Part shown: positions 13,210 to 25,907 of the stretch, piece by piece | Layout: each line of letters begins with the position of its first letter | Numbering within the stretch: position 1 is the first letter of the stretch | Assembly (NCBI GenBank): GCA_963576725.1 | Contig: OY755252.1 | Location: 28,836,078-28,900,077 of the forward strand | DNA length: 64,000 nt | Source: Azorinus chamasolen | Lineage: Eukaryota; Mollusca; Bivalvia; Cardiida; Solecurtidae | Direction of reading: 5' to 3' | Notes under the pieces: model-generated | The model's database searches: none | What the model was told of the DNA's origin: nothing | The model's input: the letters and a program-made list of their open reading frames with translations, nothing else | Made by a program: the position numbers and the translations under genes

Positions 13210-13540
13210 CAGTTGAACTTCGATATCTCGAACTTCAAGGGACTGTACACATTAGTTCGAGATAACAGAAATTCAAGTTATCTAATTTTATTCTAAACAA
13301 TTCCTCAGGTACCCAGCTTAATACAGGTCTAAAGTAATCCTGAAAGATCATACAGGAGCTTTCAGCTTTACTTTAGACTTGCATTAAGCTTTCACATGTG
13401 TTTCTACTTTCTAGATATGCGTAGTGATGCATTTTAGAGAGAGAAAAAATCTGTATTGTAAATTTCGGTAGGACCGAACTTTTAGTTTGAGTTATCCCAA
13501 AGTTCGAGTTATTCGAGTTCGAAATATCGAAGTTCAACTG
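13210..13540. mobile_element. TIR element, family H (CAGTTGAACTTCGATAT ends)
   Basis: Left end CAGTTGAACTTCGATATCTC, right end its reverse complement ATATCGAAGTTCAACTG. A palindrome of family type sits in the middle. A second copy is at 56539-56813 and a degenerate one at about 32927-33102. Confidence 0.8.
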
Positions 13541-14727
13541 TGTATTAATTTTAACCCCTGGTTTAGAGAAGTTTTAGTGTACACCTGGTATAATAACTGT
13601 ATTAATGTATTTTGAGTTGGAAGTCCATGATATACTCCAATGTGGTGATCAAATGTAGAGTAATTTCAGCAGTATATGAATCGATACACGTACTAAAGCC
13701 AATTATTAATTTGTTCGCATTACGTATAAATGGCTTGATTCAAATATCGTACCTTTTGTAGAGGTATCGAACCAAACAAAATGTTACAAGGAAACCGTGA
13801 AATATCGAAAACACGTGTGTCGATGTGTGTGTGGTGTGTCGGTGTGTGTGTTATTTCTCGTTGTCTGTGTGGTGTGTCGGTGCTTGTGTGTAGTTTGTTG
13901 GTGCGTGAGTGTTCAGTGTAACGTCACAACAATAGCATTTCACTTAATATGTGGATACTTCTTATCTGTTACCAGGTAGATATAGGAACTAATGATGACA
14001 ATGTTGACAAGTTGACAACGTTGATACCACATATGACATGGTACCACACTCAGTCATATTATAAACTGACAGCAGGCCGACCAGTTATGGTTTGTAACAC
14101 GTGTCCGATATTTCTGAGTGCTAGCTATTCCTTTTTAACAACTATAGTATGTTGCAGCGGCTATCGAACCCACGATATTACGATCAGCGGTAGACACTAT
14201 ACACCGAACTAACATGGCCTATTGAATACCGAGAAAAGGTTTCTCTTAAGTGTATGCCCTGTTGTTGCTATAAAATGGACAGTCAAAGAAGAAATGATAT
14301 GTTTGTTAAACAAATATGCACGACTAGCTGCCAGTCTATAACATTGAACAATGGCCATGAAAAATGACATTGACATTGTCCCACGGATCACAACACCAAT
14401 GCTTTTTCTACTCATCCAGATCTACTCCTATACTAAATTAGAGACAAACAGGCCGATGGGATATGGATCAGATACCACTTGATCTACCGACGGACTGATC
14501 TACTATGAAGCAAATGTTTTATTTATCACATTGGTTTCAGAACGTGACTTTTACATTGGGGATGAGACTTCGAGGTCCGATGCATCAGTGTTTCGCACTA
14601 GACATATAAAAGACCCAGAAAAGCTCTGTCGACAATTAGAGTAGGGAATCGCGACCGGGTTTGTCTGTATCCGCCCCCTCTCTCCGGGGCGTCAAATTAA
14701 TTAGCCAATAGTTGGCAGAAACGGACG

Positions 14728-14980
14728 TAAACCCTTTCCCTGATGAATATTCATGAAGAAATAATGACGTCATGAATATTGATAAAATTATCTTTTTATA
14801 ATGGCATATGAACACAGGGCATTTTGGTTCAGGCAGAAGCTGTAGAATCAGATCTATATTACAACATAAGCAAACAGAGCAACCCCTGATTTAGACGGCT
14901 CCTTAAGGAGCCATCTGATGATATGGGTCTACTCTGTTTGCAGATGCGTCAAAATGCGCTTACATAAGGGAAAGGGTTAA
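14728..14980. mobile_element. TTAA foldback MITE, family A
   Basis: The left end CCCTTTCCCTGATGAAT and right end AAGGGAAAGGGTTAA are inverted relative to the 9976-10224 copy. TGACGTCA lies near the left end, and the central palindrome is GACGGCTCC/GGAGCCATC. Confidence 0.82.
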
Positions 14981-15821
14981 CAGACACAACAATAACATTT
15001 ACAGTAAATTAGAATGGTGTCAAAAGGCGCAAATATGAGGGAATGGGTTAATTGTAAGCTAAATAACCACGCGACCACGCGACATGCGCAACAGACGTAC
15101 ATCTTAGATAAGATAAGAAACACCCACAACGGAGGCATTAAAAACAGTATATATACACCTAACACTTTAAACGCTTCAACGCTGACATACATAAACATAA
15201 ATATTCAGTCGTAAAGTTACATTTACTGTTTCTAAGAAATTGTAACATGACAAACAATGCATACCCTTATGAGAGGACTCCTCTAGGAGCTGTTATTTGG
15301 GTCTACACAATTTGCAAATGACATTTATGACACCTTCCCGTAGTGGAACAGTTGAAATGTTGTCATATTTTGCAAGACAGAGGAGTAATGGCTAGTGCAT
15401 ACTGGGTTGACATTCTTTTAGTGTTTTCTTGTTGCTGCCTGTCATCAAGCGTTGCCGATGAGGTCTTACAAGGTTCACTTGAATCAAAGATACAGACCTT
15501 AGAGTTACAAGATACGAGTAAATATACGTATATGAAATAATGACATCATGAATACTAATTGGATTAATGTGCTATAATAGAACATGGACACATGGACGTT
15601 TAGCCATAGCAGAAACTGTAGAACTAGATCTATATTTCGTAAGCACACAGAGCAGACCCTGATCAGAATATATATAGTATATCAGCAACCGTAGAATCAG
15701 ATCCATATCATATCATAAACAAACGGAGCATAACCTAACCAGACGGGTCTTTTAGGAGCCGTCTGATCTAGGTCAACTCTGTTTGTGAAGGCGTGAAAAC
15801 GCGTTTATATGAGGAAAAGTT

Positions 15822-16069
15822 TTAACCTTTTCACTTATGTAAGGGCATTTTGACGCATCTGCAAACAGAGTAGACCCAGATCAGACGGTTCCTATAGGAG
15901 CCGTCTGATCTGGGTCTGCTCTGTTTGCTTATGATGTAATATAGATCTGATTCTACAGCTACTACCTGAGCCAAAATGTCCTGTGTTCATATGCCGTTAT
16001 CAAAAATAATCTTATCAATATTCATGGCGTCACTATTGCCTATATGAATATTCACCAGGGAAATGTTAA
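15822..16069. mobile_element. TTAA foldback MITE, family A
   Basis: TTAACCTTTTCACTTATG at the left, CAGGGAAATGTTAA at the right, with the GACGGTTCC/GGAGCCGTC palindrome. It lies in the intron between exons 1 and 2 of the decayed C1q gene. Confidence 0.8.
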
Positions 16070-16185
16070 ACTCTTATCTCGCTATCTGCGATTTTACTCT
16101 TATTTGCAAACACCCTAAGACACCGAGTAACTCGGTCTCATCAGGATTCAAGCTATTTGACACCGGACCAATAGTTTGGAAATTA

Positions 16186-16389
16186 CAGTAAAACCTCTCT
16201 ATAACGGCCACAAAATTACATCAAGTATTTTGTGTTAAAAGCAAGTGGCTGCTTAAAGCAAGGTGAAAGTAAAACAGAACGCTCCTATAGGAGCGTTCTG
16301 TTTTACTTTCACCTTGCTTTAAGCAGCCACCTGCCCTAAATACCAACTAATTAACACAATCTAGTAGCCGTTATAGAGGGGTATTACTG
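16186..16389. mobile_element. TA-flanked foldback MITE, family B
   Basis: Ends CAGTAAAACCTCTCTATAAC and GTTATAGAGGGGTATTACTG, flanked by TA on both sides. The centre is a perfect palindrome built on CAGAACGCTCC/GGAGCGTTCTG with arms reading GGTGGCTGCTTAA. The TA target suggests Tc1/mariner-type mobilisation (inference). Confidence 0.85.
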
Positions 16390-17448
16390 TAATCAGAAGC
16401 AGTCGAAATTGTAACAGATCAATATTTGAGCAGACATTATTTTTGCACAGAGATAAAAGGTTAATTGCAAACAATGTAGTCTCTGATCTGTAGTTTAACT
16501 CATCAACTTGTCTGGCTCAATACTGAATCTATAATCATAATGTCGCATCTGTTATTACTTATGCACACAGTTTGGATCCAGGTGACACATCGATTAACTC
16601 AAAGTCAAAACTGTTGGTTCTATGATTATGGGTGTTTTGAACGAAAAAAAGAAAACAAAAATAAAAATTAACAATTGACCAATTCTACAGGTGACAATGT
16701 TGGACAGGAAAGTAGTTAACAAAGATCGTCTATAAGAGCTTTACTCCTTCAATATTCATGTTAGATATTATAATACTACGAATATCAATTAGAAATATAT
16801 TCATAATGGCAAACAAACCGACCAAAGTTTCGTTATGGCAGAACCCGTAGAGTCAGACGTATATTATTTCATAAGCAGCAAGGAAGACCCTGATCGGAGA
16901 GATTCTATAGAAACTGTCTCGTCTGGGTCTACTCAGTTTGCAAAGGCATTTATCACAGAGTAGACCCTATAGGAGCCGTCTGATAAGGGTCTGCTCTGTT
17001 TGCTTATAATGTAAAAAGATCCTATTCTACAGCTTCTGCCTGAACCAAAATGTCATGTGTTCATATGCCATTACAAAAATAATCTTATTAATATTCATGA
17101 CCTTATTATTTCCTACATGAATATTTACCAGGGAAAGGGCTAAAAGGCGTATTTATATAGTAAAGGACTCTGCATTACTTTTGTCTTGTATTAAGATGGT
17201 CGTTGTGTATAGGTATTACGTATTCTGATTGTGACGGGGTAATTTCTGCTAAAGAAACGATGTATGTATTGTTTACCACAGACCTTGTTCAGACACAACT
17301 CCTAAAAGCACTGCAAGAAGAAATCAAGAACATAAGGTCCAAGTTTTTGCAACAAAGCAAAATGTTAAAAGCATATATGGATAGGGTGGATATGCTAGAG
17401 ATACAATTAGCAAGGATGGAACAGCTTCGAGCCAAGGAAGATTAATAG

Positions 17449-17596
17449 AATCAAGCATGGGTTTTGTTAAAGACGGGGATTTCTATACCCGAGGTTGGTC
17501 TGTTCCAGTCGGAAACGAGCATTAGCGAGTTTCCGATAGGAACAGACTAACCGAGGGTATAGAACCCCCAGGCTTTAACAAAACCCATGCTTGATT
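17449..17596. mobile_element. Long imperfect palindrome (foldback element)
   Basis: The arms AATCAAGCATGGGTTTTG and CAAAACCCATGCTTGATT continue inward through TTCTATACCC/GGGTATAGAA and GGTCTGTTCC/GGAACAGAC, so about 60 bases per arm can pair. It begins three bases after the stop codon that ends the decayed C1q coiled-coil exon. Confidence 0.8.
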
Positions 17597-18299
17597 ATTT
17601 TTCTCGCTGAAATTCACCCTAAAACCAAGTAAATTAACGAATTTTGTGACGTACTACTTTACATTGCGTAATACGACTTCCAGATCTACATGTAATAGCA
17701 ACAGACTGCAGCATAACTTTAGGCGTGACAAAATGACGTCATTTGTTATGACAACCACAAACGTTACGTTTTGGCGTAAATATAAATAACTGGGTGACTA
17801 CAAAACAACGTCTTCGGTTAATTAAATAGACATTTAAAGTGTTTATATGATAAATAGAATTTCATATTCGTGCTAATTAACTATATTAATTTCAATTCAT
17901 ACGGTTGTTGCCTATAGAAATGTTGGTATAATTCTGAAAGAATTCCATTCCTTGTATTGGTTTTACCCAATCGCGCGTATGAATACACTAGTCACGGGGT
18001 GTTCCAGATAAGGATTTCTAGTACGGCTATTTCTAGTAACTCAGCTTATCTAGCACGGCTGAGAAGCGAGAAACTCTGGTCAAGGCCAATAGTTACGTCA
18101 CGGAATGAAATATCCGCGGACATAATGTTCCAGATGACATGGACCATCTAGCCAATATTGCTGCAGAGAACATGGCAGGCAAGATCAAGGACAAAGGTAC
18201 ACATGTCTATGTTGAACTGAATGTATTAGGTATATTCTTGAATAATTTAATTACTATGTATATGTCGTTACTCAGAGGTACATATAAGATGAGTAAACT

Positions 18300-18640
18300 T
18301 GAACATTTTCAAGAATAGCTCCTTACTTTCTGCACCAACCCTATACAGTAACCATACTTTAGAATCGTCTCAAAGAGACGATTCTAAAGAGTAGTCACAG
18401 TACAGTAAAACCTCTCTATAACAGCCACAAAATTACGTCAAATATTTTGTGTTAACGACATGTGGCTGATTAAGCAAGGTTATTGGAGCGTTCTGTTTTA
18501 CTTTCACCTTGCTTTAAGCAGCCACCTGCCCTAAACAGCAACTAATTAACACAAATTAGTGGCCCTTATAGAGAGGTTTTACTGTATATGGCTTAGTGGA
18601 AAATGGACGATTTTAGTATTTGGGAACTCACCTTTATCGG
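18300..18640. mobile_element. Composite MITE: family B nested in family C
   Basis: The family C palindrome (ACTTTAGAATCGTCTC and inverse) is interrupted by a family B element at 18403-18584 flanked by TA. The C sequence resumes as TATGGCTTAGTGGAAAATGG. The same nested arrangement at the same internal position occurs at 62320-62690. Confidence 0.75.
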
Positions 18641-19130
18641 TAGCTCTGGACTTACTGGTTCTACATAAAACCTCAAACCAATGTTTAACCCTTTTACCGC
18701 AGAAGTCGCATAAATGCACCGCGACAACTAGTTCAGTCCCAGATCAGACGCCGCCTTTTCAAGGCAGTGTCTGATCAGGGACTTCACTTTTTGTCTCATT
18801 TTCTATTTCTATATATGTGCTTTATTCTTTTGCAATTTGCATCCTATAAGATCCATCTGATCAGGGTTTGCTCTATTTGCTTAATATAATATAGATGAGA
18901 TTCTACAGTTTCTGCCGTAGTCAAGCATGCATGTATTCATATACTGTTATAAAATAATCTAATTAATATTCATGGTGTCATTATTACTTTAATTAATATT
19001 CGTGTAATAAAGAGTTAATAAGGGGCCCATTCCTCGACATGTAGTCGACCTTATTCATCACGTCTACAAATATTTTTACCACCAAGTCAGTGTATGATTT
19101 CCTGTGACATATCACAAGCCGCCAACAGGG

Positions 19131-19278
19131 TCCATGCTTATAAAACTTTTAGCCGAGTTTGAGTTCGTTCTCTGTGGCTCAAATCTGACCAATCAAAAGC
19201 TTGAAAACTCAAATCTGACCAATAAAAAGCTTGAGAACGAAACTCAGACTCAACTAAAAGCTTTATAAGCATGGACCC
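19131..19278. repeat. Foldback repeat (CATGCTTATAAA arms)
   Basis: GTCCATGCTTATAAAACTTT and the inverse AGCTTTATAAGCATGGAC frame inner copies of CTCAAATCTGACCAAT. A partial copy is at about 20325-20450. Confidence 0.7.
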
Positions 19279-19350
19279 AGATGTTCTAATCCTATCCTAA
19301 TCAAACTCAACAAAACAGTTTACATGTTTGTATTGGTGCGCTGTGACGCC

Positions 19351-19610
19351 TTAACCCTTCCTTTATATAGATGTCTGTTCACGCAATTGCAAACAGGGTA
19401 CATCCAGATCAGACGGCTCGTTCGATCAAGATCTGCTATTTGCTAATGGATTTTGAAAGATCTATTTCTGTTTGCTTTATAAATCGGCTACAGTGTTCCA
19501 CCTTTCATATTTCGTTCATATTTCGTTCATATTTCGTTATTACTATTATGACCATGAATATTCAGTAGGTATTGAAATTGAGAATAAATATATAATAGGG
19601 AAAGGGCTAA
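19351..19610. mobile_element. Family A-type MITE (diverged)
   Basis: CTTAACCCTTCC at the left and GGGAAAGGGCTAAC at the right. Half the central palindrome is lost, and TTCATATTTCG is tandemly repeated three times at 19505-19535. Confidence 0.6.
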
Positions 19611-19624
19611 CAATGTTTCAGGTT

Positions 19625-19866
19625 CAACCGCGACAGACCAAAAGTCGTTAAAAGTTGGTACTAGTAGCTCCCTTGTCTACGCTCGACAATAAAGGTGTAG
19701 TTCTAGGACTGGTCGGCCCGGTGTCAGGATAATGTGACTGGGTGGGGTGCCCTTGCCATGTACCTGCGGCAGGAGTATTCCAGTGAGGCAGCACTATAAC
19801 TTGTCTTATGCGGGTACCGTCTGCAAATAACTGAAATACTGTTGGTCGGACGTAAAACCCAACTCA
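19625..19866. mobile_element. SINE-like retroelement
   Basis: The body contains GTTAAAAGTTGGTACTAGTA, AATGTGACTGGGTGGGGTGC, GCGGCAGGAGTATTCCAGTG and GCAGCACTATAA, followed by a tail AACTCACTCACTCACTC, a short 3' repeat typical of SINEs. I recognise the layout as a mollusc-type SINE, but cannot place it in a named family. It abuts and truncates the C1q head remnant. Confidence 0.65.
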
Positions 19867-22142
19867 CTCACTCACTCTTTTCTAAAGAACTGCCCAACCT
19901 TGGTAGCGCTTATCATCATAACCTAGGAATGTTCATCGCCCCACAGTCAGGAATTTACCTATTCTCTACGTCAATCTACGTTGAAAGTCATATATATGTT
20001 GGAGCAAGTATCATGAGAAACGGACAATCTATAGGTAATGTATTAGCACAATCTTTAAACGACGAATATGACCAAGGATCTGTGACGGTTGTAGCATTAC
20101 TAACCGCAGCTGATGAGGTTTGGGTGAGCGTAGAGATGTCCTCCTCTGCGCTTTTCAATGGAGATAGCAGTTTTGTTGGATATTTGCTGCTACCGGTGTA
20201 GAATGGAAACCTCTCGACAACCACCGCTTAACCCTTTTCTCCATGAATATTCATATATAATAATTATGAACATTAATTAGTAGAATCATATCATAAGCAA
20301 ACAAGGCAGACCCTGGTCAGTATCCATGCTTATAAAACTTTTAGTTGAGTCTGAGTTCGTTCTCAAGTTTTTTATTGGTCAGATTTGAGCCTTTGGCTCA
20401 AATCTGACCAATCAAAAGCTTGAGAACTCAAACCTGACCAATCAAACGTTTGATCCGATACTACTCTGTTTGCAAAGGCATAGACTGACATATTTATGAA
20501 GTAAATGGTTAAAACAATTCTAGTTCTTCAGCACTTACTCAGCTATGAAAAAAACAAACAATACATGCTCAATTTGAATCCTGTGCATTTTTCAATACTT
20601 CCGATTCGGTAAAGCTTTTCAGGAACTATTGACCGATTGTCGAACAGTTGGCTCCTGTAACTTGGCGGCTCACCTTGAAACAAGTTGTTTGCCAATTCGA
20701 GTCATGAAGTGTATAACGTAAGACAGGTTAAGGCATTCACCCATACGCTATTTTTAGATCCACCCTCTTGTAATGATACTACCGAAAAAGGAATATTATT
20801 TAGAGAAAGGGAATTTGTTTTAGAATTTTGTAGTTTTTAAATCATTGTGATAAATAGAGCATTTGCGCTAAAATGGAGCAAATGCTCTATTTATCACAGC
20901 GGTTTCAAAATGTGACTTTTACAAACACATCAAAAAGCGTCTATATGAGGGAATAGTTCAAGGCACGTTGTTGCTTCATGCAGGACGCCTTCAAAGAAGT
21001 TTTCTGCATTACGTCAAATCTGTTTCAATGTTAGAAGGGTACACTATATTCGTAAATATTGTAATTGGGCGTTTCATCAGGATCCGAACTGTTTGACACA
21101 CCGGTTACGTTTTTAAAACGGAATTGAAAGAAAGTCCTCTCTGAAACTGAAAGCAGACGACAACGTTGGCAGACGACAATTATTTGCCACCAAAAGAGTT
21201 AAATGCTATCCCTGTGCTACTCAAAAACAAAGAAACATGAAACTCTACGGCATTTTACCATACGGTCGGCTGCGTATTCTAAACTGGTTTAACTCCTTTG
21301 CTGCCAAATTTCTTCGTCTGCAAACTTTGTCGTCTGCTACAATTTTCATTCCTTTTTTCTTCATCATTGTTTCAAATAACATAATCGCAGCAACAAACAG
21401 TTGCTAGCGACACGCACTTTCGCACGTGCGTAACATTAATTTAAAAAGTGAAAACATTACTATGGCCAAAATAGAACAAAAAACGGAAGGCGAAGGGAAC
21501 AGACTTTGATAACGCTGTCTTGTTATGTAAACTTTAATATATTTCATCTTATTGACGCCTTTTGACGCCTCTGTAAAAATCATCGTTAGAAACCATTGTG
21601 ATAAATAGAGCATTTGCTCCTATAGGAGCAAATGCTCTATTTATCACAATGATTTCAAAACTACACGATTCTAAAAAATCCCCGGGGGAACATGCCCCCG
21701 GAGCCATACAGCCACGGTGCGTACATTACATTTGGATTCAGCTACGCTGCTGAAATGTACACTTACGCCACTCTCTAAACGCAATTTGGGCAGCATTTGC
21801 AAACAAACCAAACTATTGGATCCAGATGTAATATCGAGCTGATTGGCAATTGGTCGATAATTTCTCGAAAGTAAGTGTCATTACACTTGTTCAATAGTAC
21901 TTGACTTGGATGTAGTAGAAATCGCACCAGATCTTAAGTATTGTACAGTAAAAACCCTCTAATGCGACCAGCAAGGGGCATAATTCACAGTGGCAAGGGC
22001 ATGTGGTAGCTTAATACAGGACGAAAGTTATAACTTTCGTCCTGCGTTAAGCAACCATCTGCTTATAAAGTCAGCCATATTTATTCTTTAAGTGGTCACC
22101 GTAGAGGGGTTTTACGGTATTACATGTATGTTTTAAACAAAA

Positions 22143-22392
22143 TTAACCCTTCGCTTGCTATTCACGTCAATATACGTACCTGTAAATAGTGAATACCCAG
22201 ATGGGACAGCTCCTGCAGGAGCTGTCTCGTCAGGGTCTGCACTATTTACAAGTTGATTGTGCAACCAGTGCACTCCAGAGCAGTGATTGCACAGCGAAAT
22301 ACTTGTACACAGTGAAGATATATGTAATTATACAACAGGGCATGGGTAAAGAAGGAGAAATGTATTTTAAAATTCAGAAAGCGAAGGGTTAA
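22143..22392. mobile_element. TTAA foldback MITE, family F
   Basis: Starts TTAACCCTTCGCTTGC and ends AGCGAAGGGTTAA, with the palindrome CAGCTCCTGCAGGAGCTG. It carries a 67-residue open frame that is conserved between copies only because the copies are similar. Confidence 0.85.
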
Positions 22393-23595
22393 GTGGTCAC
22401 AGTAGAGGGGTTGTACGGTATTACATGTATGTTTTAAACAAAATTACTGGATTCGTATTTGTATTCGAATACAGTTGTGAAAGAGGTTGACTTCTTTAGT
22501 GTTGTTTATTCGAATCTTGACGTACGTCGTGCAAAAACAATAATAAATATTTGAAATAACATACAAGACCATGACGCGTGAAAAATTTTCCCGTCTCTGT
22601 CAGGCATACATGACAGGAACACAGATCATGTTCAGGGTATGCATCATTCGACAATTTATTTACATTTTACAATATTAAGTTTCCCTACGAGGATAGCTCG
22701 GAGGAATGGTCTAATTCAAGGTTCAACTCTTTAGTCCATAAATAAACCTTTCTACACATTCAGAGGTCAAGATAAGATGCGTAAATTAAAACATTTTCAA
22801 GAAAACTCCTTTATTTTTCCATTAAACCCTATGTTGTGACCACTGTGTAGCACCGTCTTGAAGAGATGATTATAAAGTGAGGTCACAACGTAGGGTTAAG
22901 TGGATAAATGACGATTTTAATATAAGTGCACACAAACTTAACTGTTGCTCTGATCTTTGTAAACAGAGTATATCCATATCAGACGGCTCCTTTAAGCTGC
23001 TACATTTTATGCGATGGCCAAAATGTCCATTACATGTTACCCGATAGAAATTTGAATAGGCGACTGACAATTATTGAAACTCGTAAGCGGTTTGTTAGAT
23101 ATCAAATAATCTCGGTGAACTTGAATGTAACCGAAATTATCCGATTATATTCAATACATATTCAAAACAGTCACCAAATGACTGAACGTTTCTGAAAACC
23201 ATTCAGCTGGCTTGAGGTAGTGGGGAGTTCTTCTGTGCACGAGGCAATGCAATTTGTTCCGTGCACAGAAAAGAAAAAAACATGTGGGGTCTTTCCCATC
23301 CTGTAATTAGCTGGAGATCGCAATGTGACTGAAACACAGTTAAAGCAAAATAAATCCCCAAACGAACAAACGAACAAACATTCCGAAAAATATCGATTTA
23401 ATGTTGACTCGGTAGTTTTGTAAGTGCACGGTTCAATGGTACTCCTTTACAGCCTGGCATCTGAAATGAAAACAATATATAATAAACATGGGGGATAAAT
23501 CATTTTGACATGTTTGAAGTAGGAGTGTTAAGAATTAAGGAGTACAATATTGATTTCATTTACCCTTTCCATGTTGCATAATCTTGTAATAAATA

Positions 23596-23845
23596 TTAAC
23601 CCTTCGCTTGCTATTCACGTCAATATACGTACCTGTAAATAGTGAAGACCCAGATGAGACAGCTCCTGCAGGAGCTGTCTCATCAGGGTCTGCACTATTT
23701 ACAAGTTGATTGTGCAAGCAATGCACTCCAGAGCAGTGATTGCACAGCGATATACGTGAACACAGTGAAGATATATGTAATTATACAACAGGACATAGGT
23801 AAAGAAGGAGAAATGTATTTTAAAATTCAGCAAGCGAAGGGTTAA
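23596..23845. mobile_element. TTAA foldback MITE, family F
   Basis: Near-identical to the 22143-22392 copy over its whole length, with intact TTAA on both sides. The two differ by scattered substitutions only, so both are fairly recent. Confidence 0.87.
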
Positions 23846-24781
23846 CATTGTGAATATTCATTGAATTATTTTTCATAATGGCATACGAACATAGGGTATT
23901 TTGGCTTAGGCAGAAACTGCAGATCATATCTATATTATCCTATAAGCAAACAGATGTCCCCGATCAAACGGCTCCTACAGGAGCCTTTGATCTGGATCTG
24001 ATCTGTTTGCAAAGGCATGAAAAGGCACTATTATAAAGGAAAGGGTTAGGCATTTGAATGCTGAAATTTTCAGATAATTGATAATCATAATATCATAACG
24101 TCTAATGATTATTCACAAAGTAAATGTTATCTATGTACACGCAGTCTATTAAATAAACAAGGCTTACGTCTGCTAGAGGATTTTGAATGACACTATGATC
24201 TGGAGCCACACTGTTGGTACATTCCAGTACACCAGTTTCGGGCTTTCAAGGGTTTAAAGTAGTTTTAATTTCGACTGACTGAAGGAATCACTGATTGATT
24301 ACATGTTGATTGTGTATTGCATCCACGATTATCCGACATATATTAAAAAAAGTAAAAATATGAATCGTGCAGGAAACACCACATACAGAACAAACAGCCG
24401 TCCGAACAGCAACACAAGAAAACACAACACATGTACATAATTACCAAAAATATAAAGAGACGCACAAAGGCAAAACAAACAAACAAACAATCGGTGGAAG
24501 ATGGAAGTACCACCTTTGAATGGTCAGTGACAAAGGTCACGGGGGTTTAAACCTGTTTCCTTCATATAAACGTATTTTTACGCATTTGCAAACATAGTGG
24601 ACCCAGATCAGGCGGCTCCTATAGGAGCCGTCTGATAAGGGTTTGTTCTGTTTGCTTATGGGATTTGAAATATTTGTTTCTTTACTTTATAAAATGGCTA
24701 CAATGTTCCACTTTCAATATTTCATTATAACTGTTTTGTCCATAATTATTCAGTAGGGATAGAACCTTGGAATGAATATAC

Positions 24782-25907
24782 ACTCAGCGACACTTATAAG
24801 TGAGTGTACAAGTGTAAAAATACCATTCATTAATTTATTAGTTTTCAAATAAATTTGCACACGCGTTACATACAGCAATGTCGATATAACAAACTATTTA
24901 ATTTTTAATAAATGAGTCAAGGATACGCTTGATTGCGTAATTCAATTAAAACCTTAAATTGCACGTGCAAGTCGTGCTGTGACCGGAAACGAAATCGAAC
25001 ATGACTGACAGAAAGAGAAATACTGCTATATGAAAAGCAGAAGGTGCCACAATTATCAGTCCAAGAAATGGCTATAAATGTGGACTTAATTCAAGCCGAT
25101 GTTTCTTATCGTGAGGTACGTGTTTTGTTTTTAGTATTATCAAACCAATCATTTGTTTTAAAATGCCAATTTCAACTGTAATTAATTGCATGTTATTGCT
25201 TTACAGAATGGTCTGATTGGTTTTTAAAATAGATATCCCATATTTCTTAAAAAAAACCTGCTTTTGACCGTCTGTACGGCTTAACATTTTCCAGAATACA
25301 AGGCTTACATAGAAAGTTATAATTTCGTTAAAACAATCTTAAAACATTTATGAATTCATGCAAAAAGTACTGCTTCAATAGAGCGCATGGCAAACAAATT
25401 ATACGGACATCTATAACATCTATAGTTGTTTTATTGTTTCATTTAAATGCCGGTTTACTGTAAAGTAACACTAACGTTGAATTCACTATAATGTTTAATC
25501 GAGCATAAAAATCGACATTTGATCTAGACGAATGGCCGTCCACAACAACATTATTACCAAATAAATAAGCAAGTACATGGTAACAGGAAGTGTTGGAAAT
25601 CTACGTAGAAGACCGCGAGGAAGAGTAACCATTCTGGCCCAAGACCATTTTCTCGTTACTTCGTATCTACGGCCACGAAATCTAACCGCAGCCGACACTG
25701 CCAGAAACATGCATTCACTGTCCGCATACGAATGAAATCTCTGCGAACATTGAGTGCAAGACACCCACTTGTTATTCAATAAATTTTGTATCACTATAAT
25801 GTTTGTCTCCTGAGTACAACTCCTAAAAGTTTGACTTAATTCAGTCAATACGTTATCAAGATATTAAGCAACGAATACCGGTACACTTATAAGTGTCGCT
25901 GAGTGTA
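24782..25907. mobile_element. 1.1-kb TIR DNA transposon, non-autonomous
   Basis: Exact 22-bp terminal inverted repeats CACTCAGCGACACTTATAAG(TG) at 24782 and 25907, each flanked by TA. The inside is AT-rich. The longest open frame (25495-25848, -) shows no transposase motif I recognise. Probably a deletion derivative of a TA-targeting element. Confidence 0.72.

Larger units (their letters stand above)
12185..15387. other. Intergenic block made of MITEs and simple repeats
   Basis: Between the two C1q loci. It contains a degenerate family A copy (about 12193-12440), a family E MITE (12943-13170), a TIR element with CAGTTGAACTTCGATAT ends (13210-13540), a GTGTGTCGGTG microsatellite (13815-13915) and a family A MITE (14728-14980). 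I see no gene. Confidence 0.7.
15388..20201 (+). pseudogene. Second C1q-domain gene, interrupted
   Basis: Same architecture as the gene at 5334-12184: signal peptide at 15388-15517 (MASAYWVDILLVFSCCC, ending near SSVA), coiled-coil exon at 17282-17445 (LLKALQEEIKNIRSKF, YMDRVDMLEIQLA) and C1q head remnant at about 19866-20201 (GMFIAPQSGIYLFS, QGSVTVVALL, ending LLLPV and TAG). Exons 1 and 2 join in phase. Exon 2 runs into a stop at 17443, at the edge of a 148-bp foldback insertion, and no donor is visible before it. The first 25-30 residues of the head are missing because a SINE abuts it. I read this as a decayed tandem duplicate; a short secreted coiled-coil protein ending at 17445 remains possible. 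Confidence 0.7.
20202..24779. other. Gene-free block of dispersed foldback repeats
   Basis: It holds a family D palindrome at 20855-20900 and another at 21590-21655 (ATAAATAGAGCATTTGCTCC type), a family B relative at 21946-22117, two family F MITEs (22143-22392 and 23596-23845), a family C palindrome at about 22790-22915, a family A relative at about 23842-24045 and a dispersed-repeat fragment at 24355-24560. I see no gene. Confidence 0.7.

Noticed and set aside
19625..19866. A functional tRNA gene in the SINE head
   Set aside because: The 5' part has weak box-like wording but no cloverleaf I can fold, so only a SINE is called.
22189..23845. Two similar 67-residue frames at 22189 and 23642, and a relative at 57940-58290 (-)
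   Set aside because: They are conserved only because they lie in copies of the family F MITE; the frame spans its palindrome and has no coding signature.
25495..25848. 117-residue frame as a possible transposase
   Set aside because: No catalytic pattern or zinc finger can be followed, and it lies inside a short non-autonomous element.
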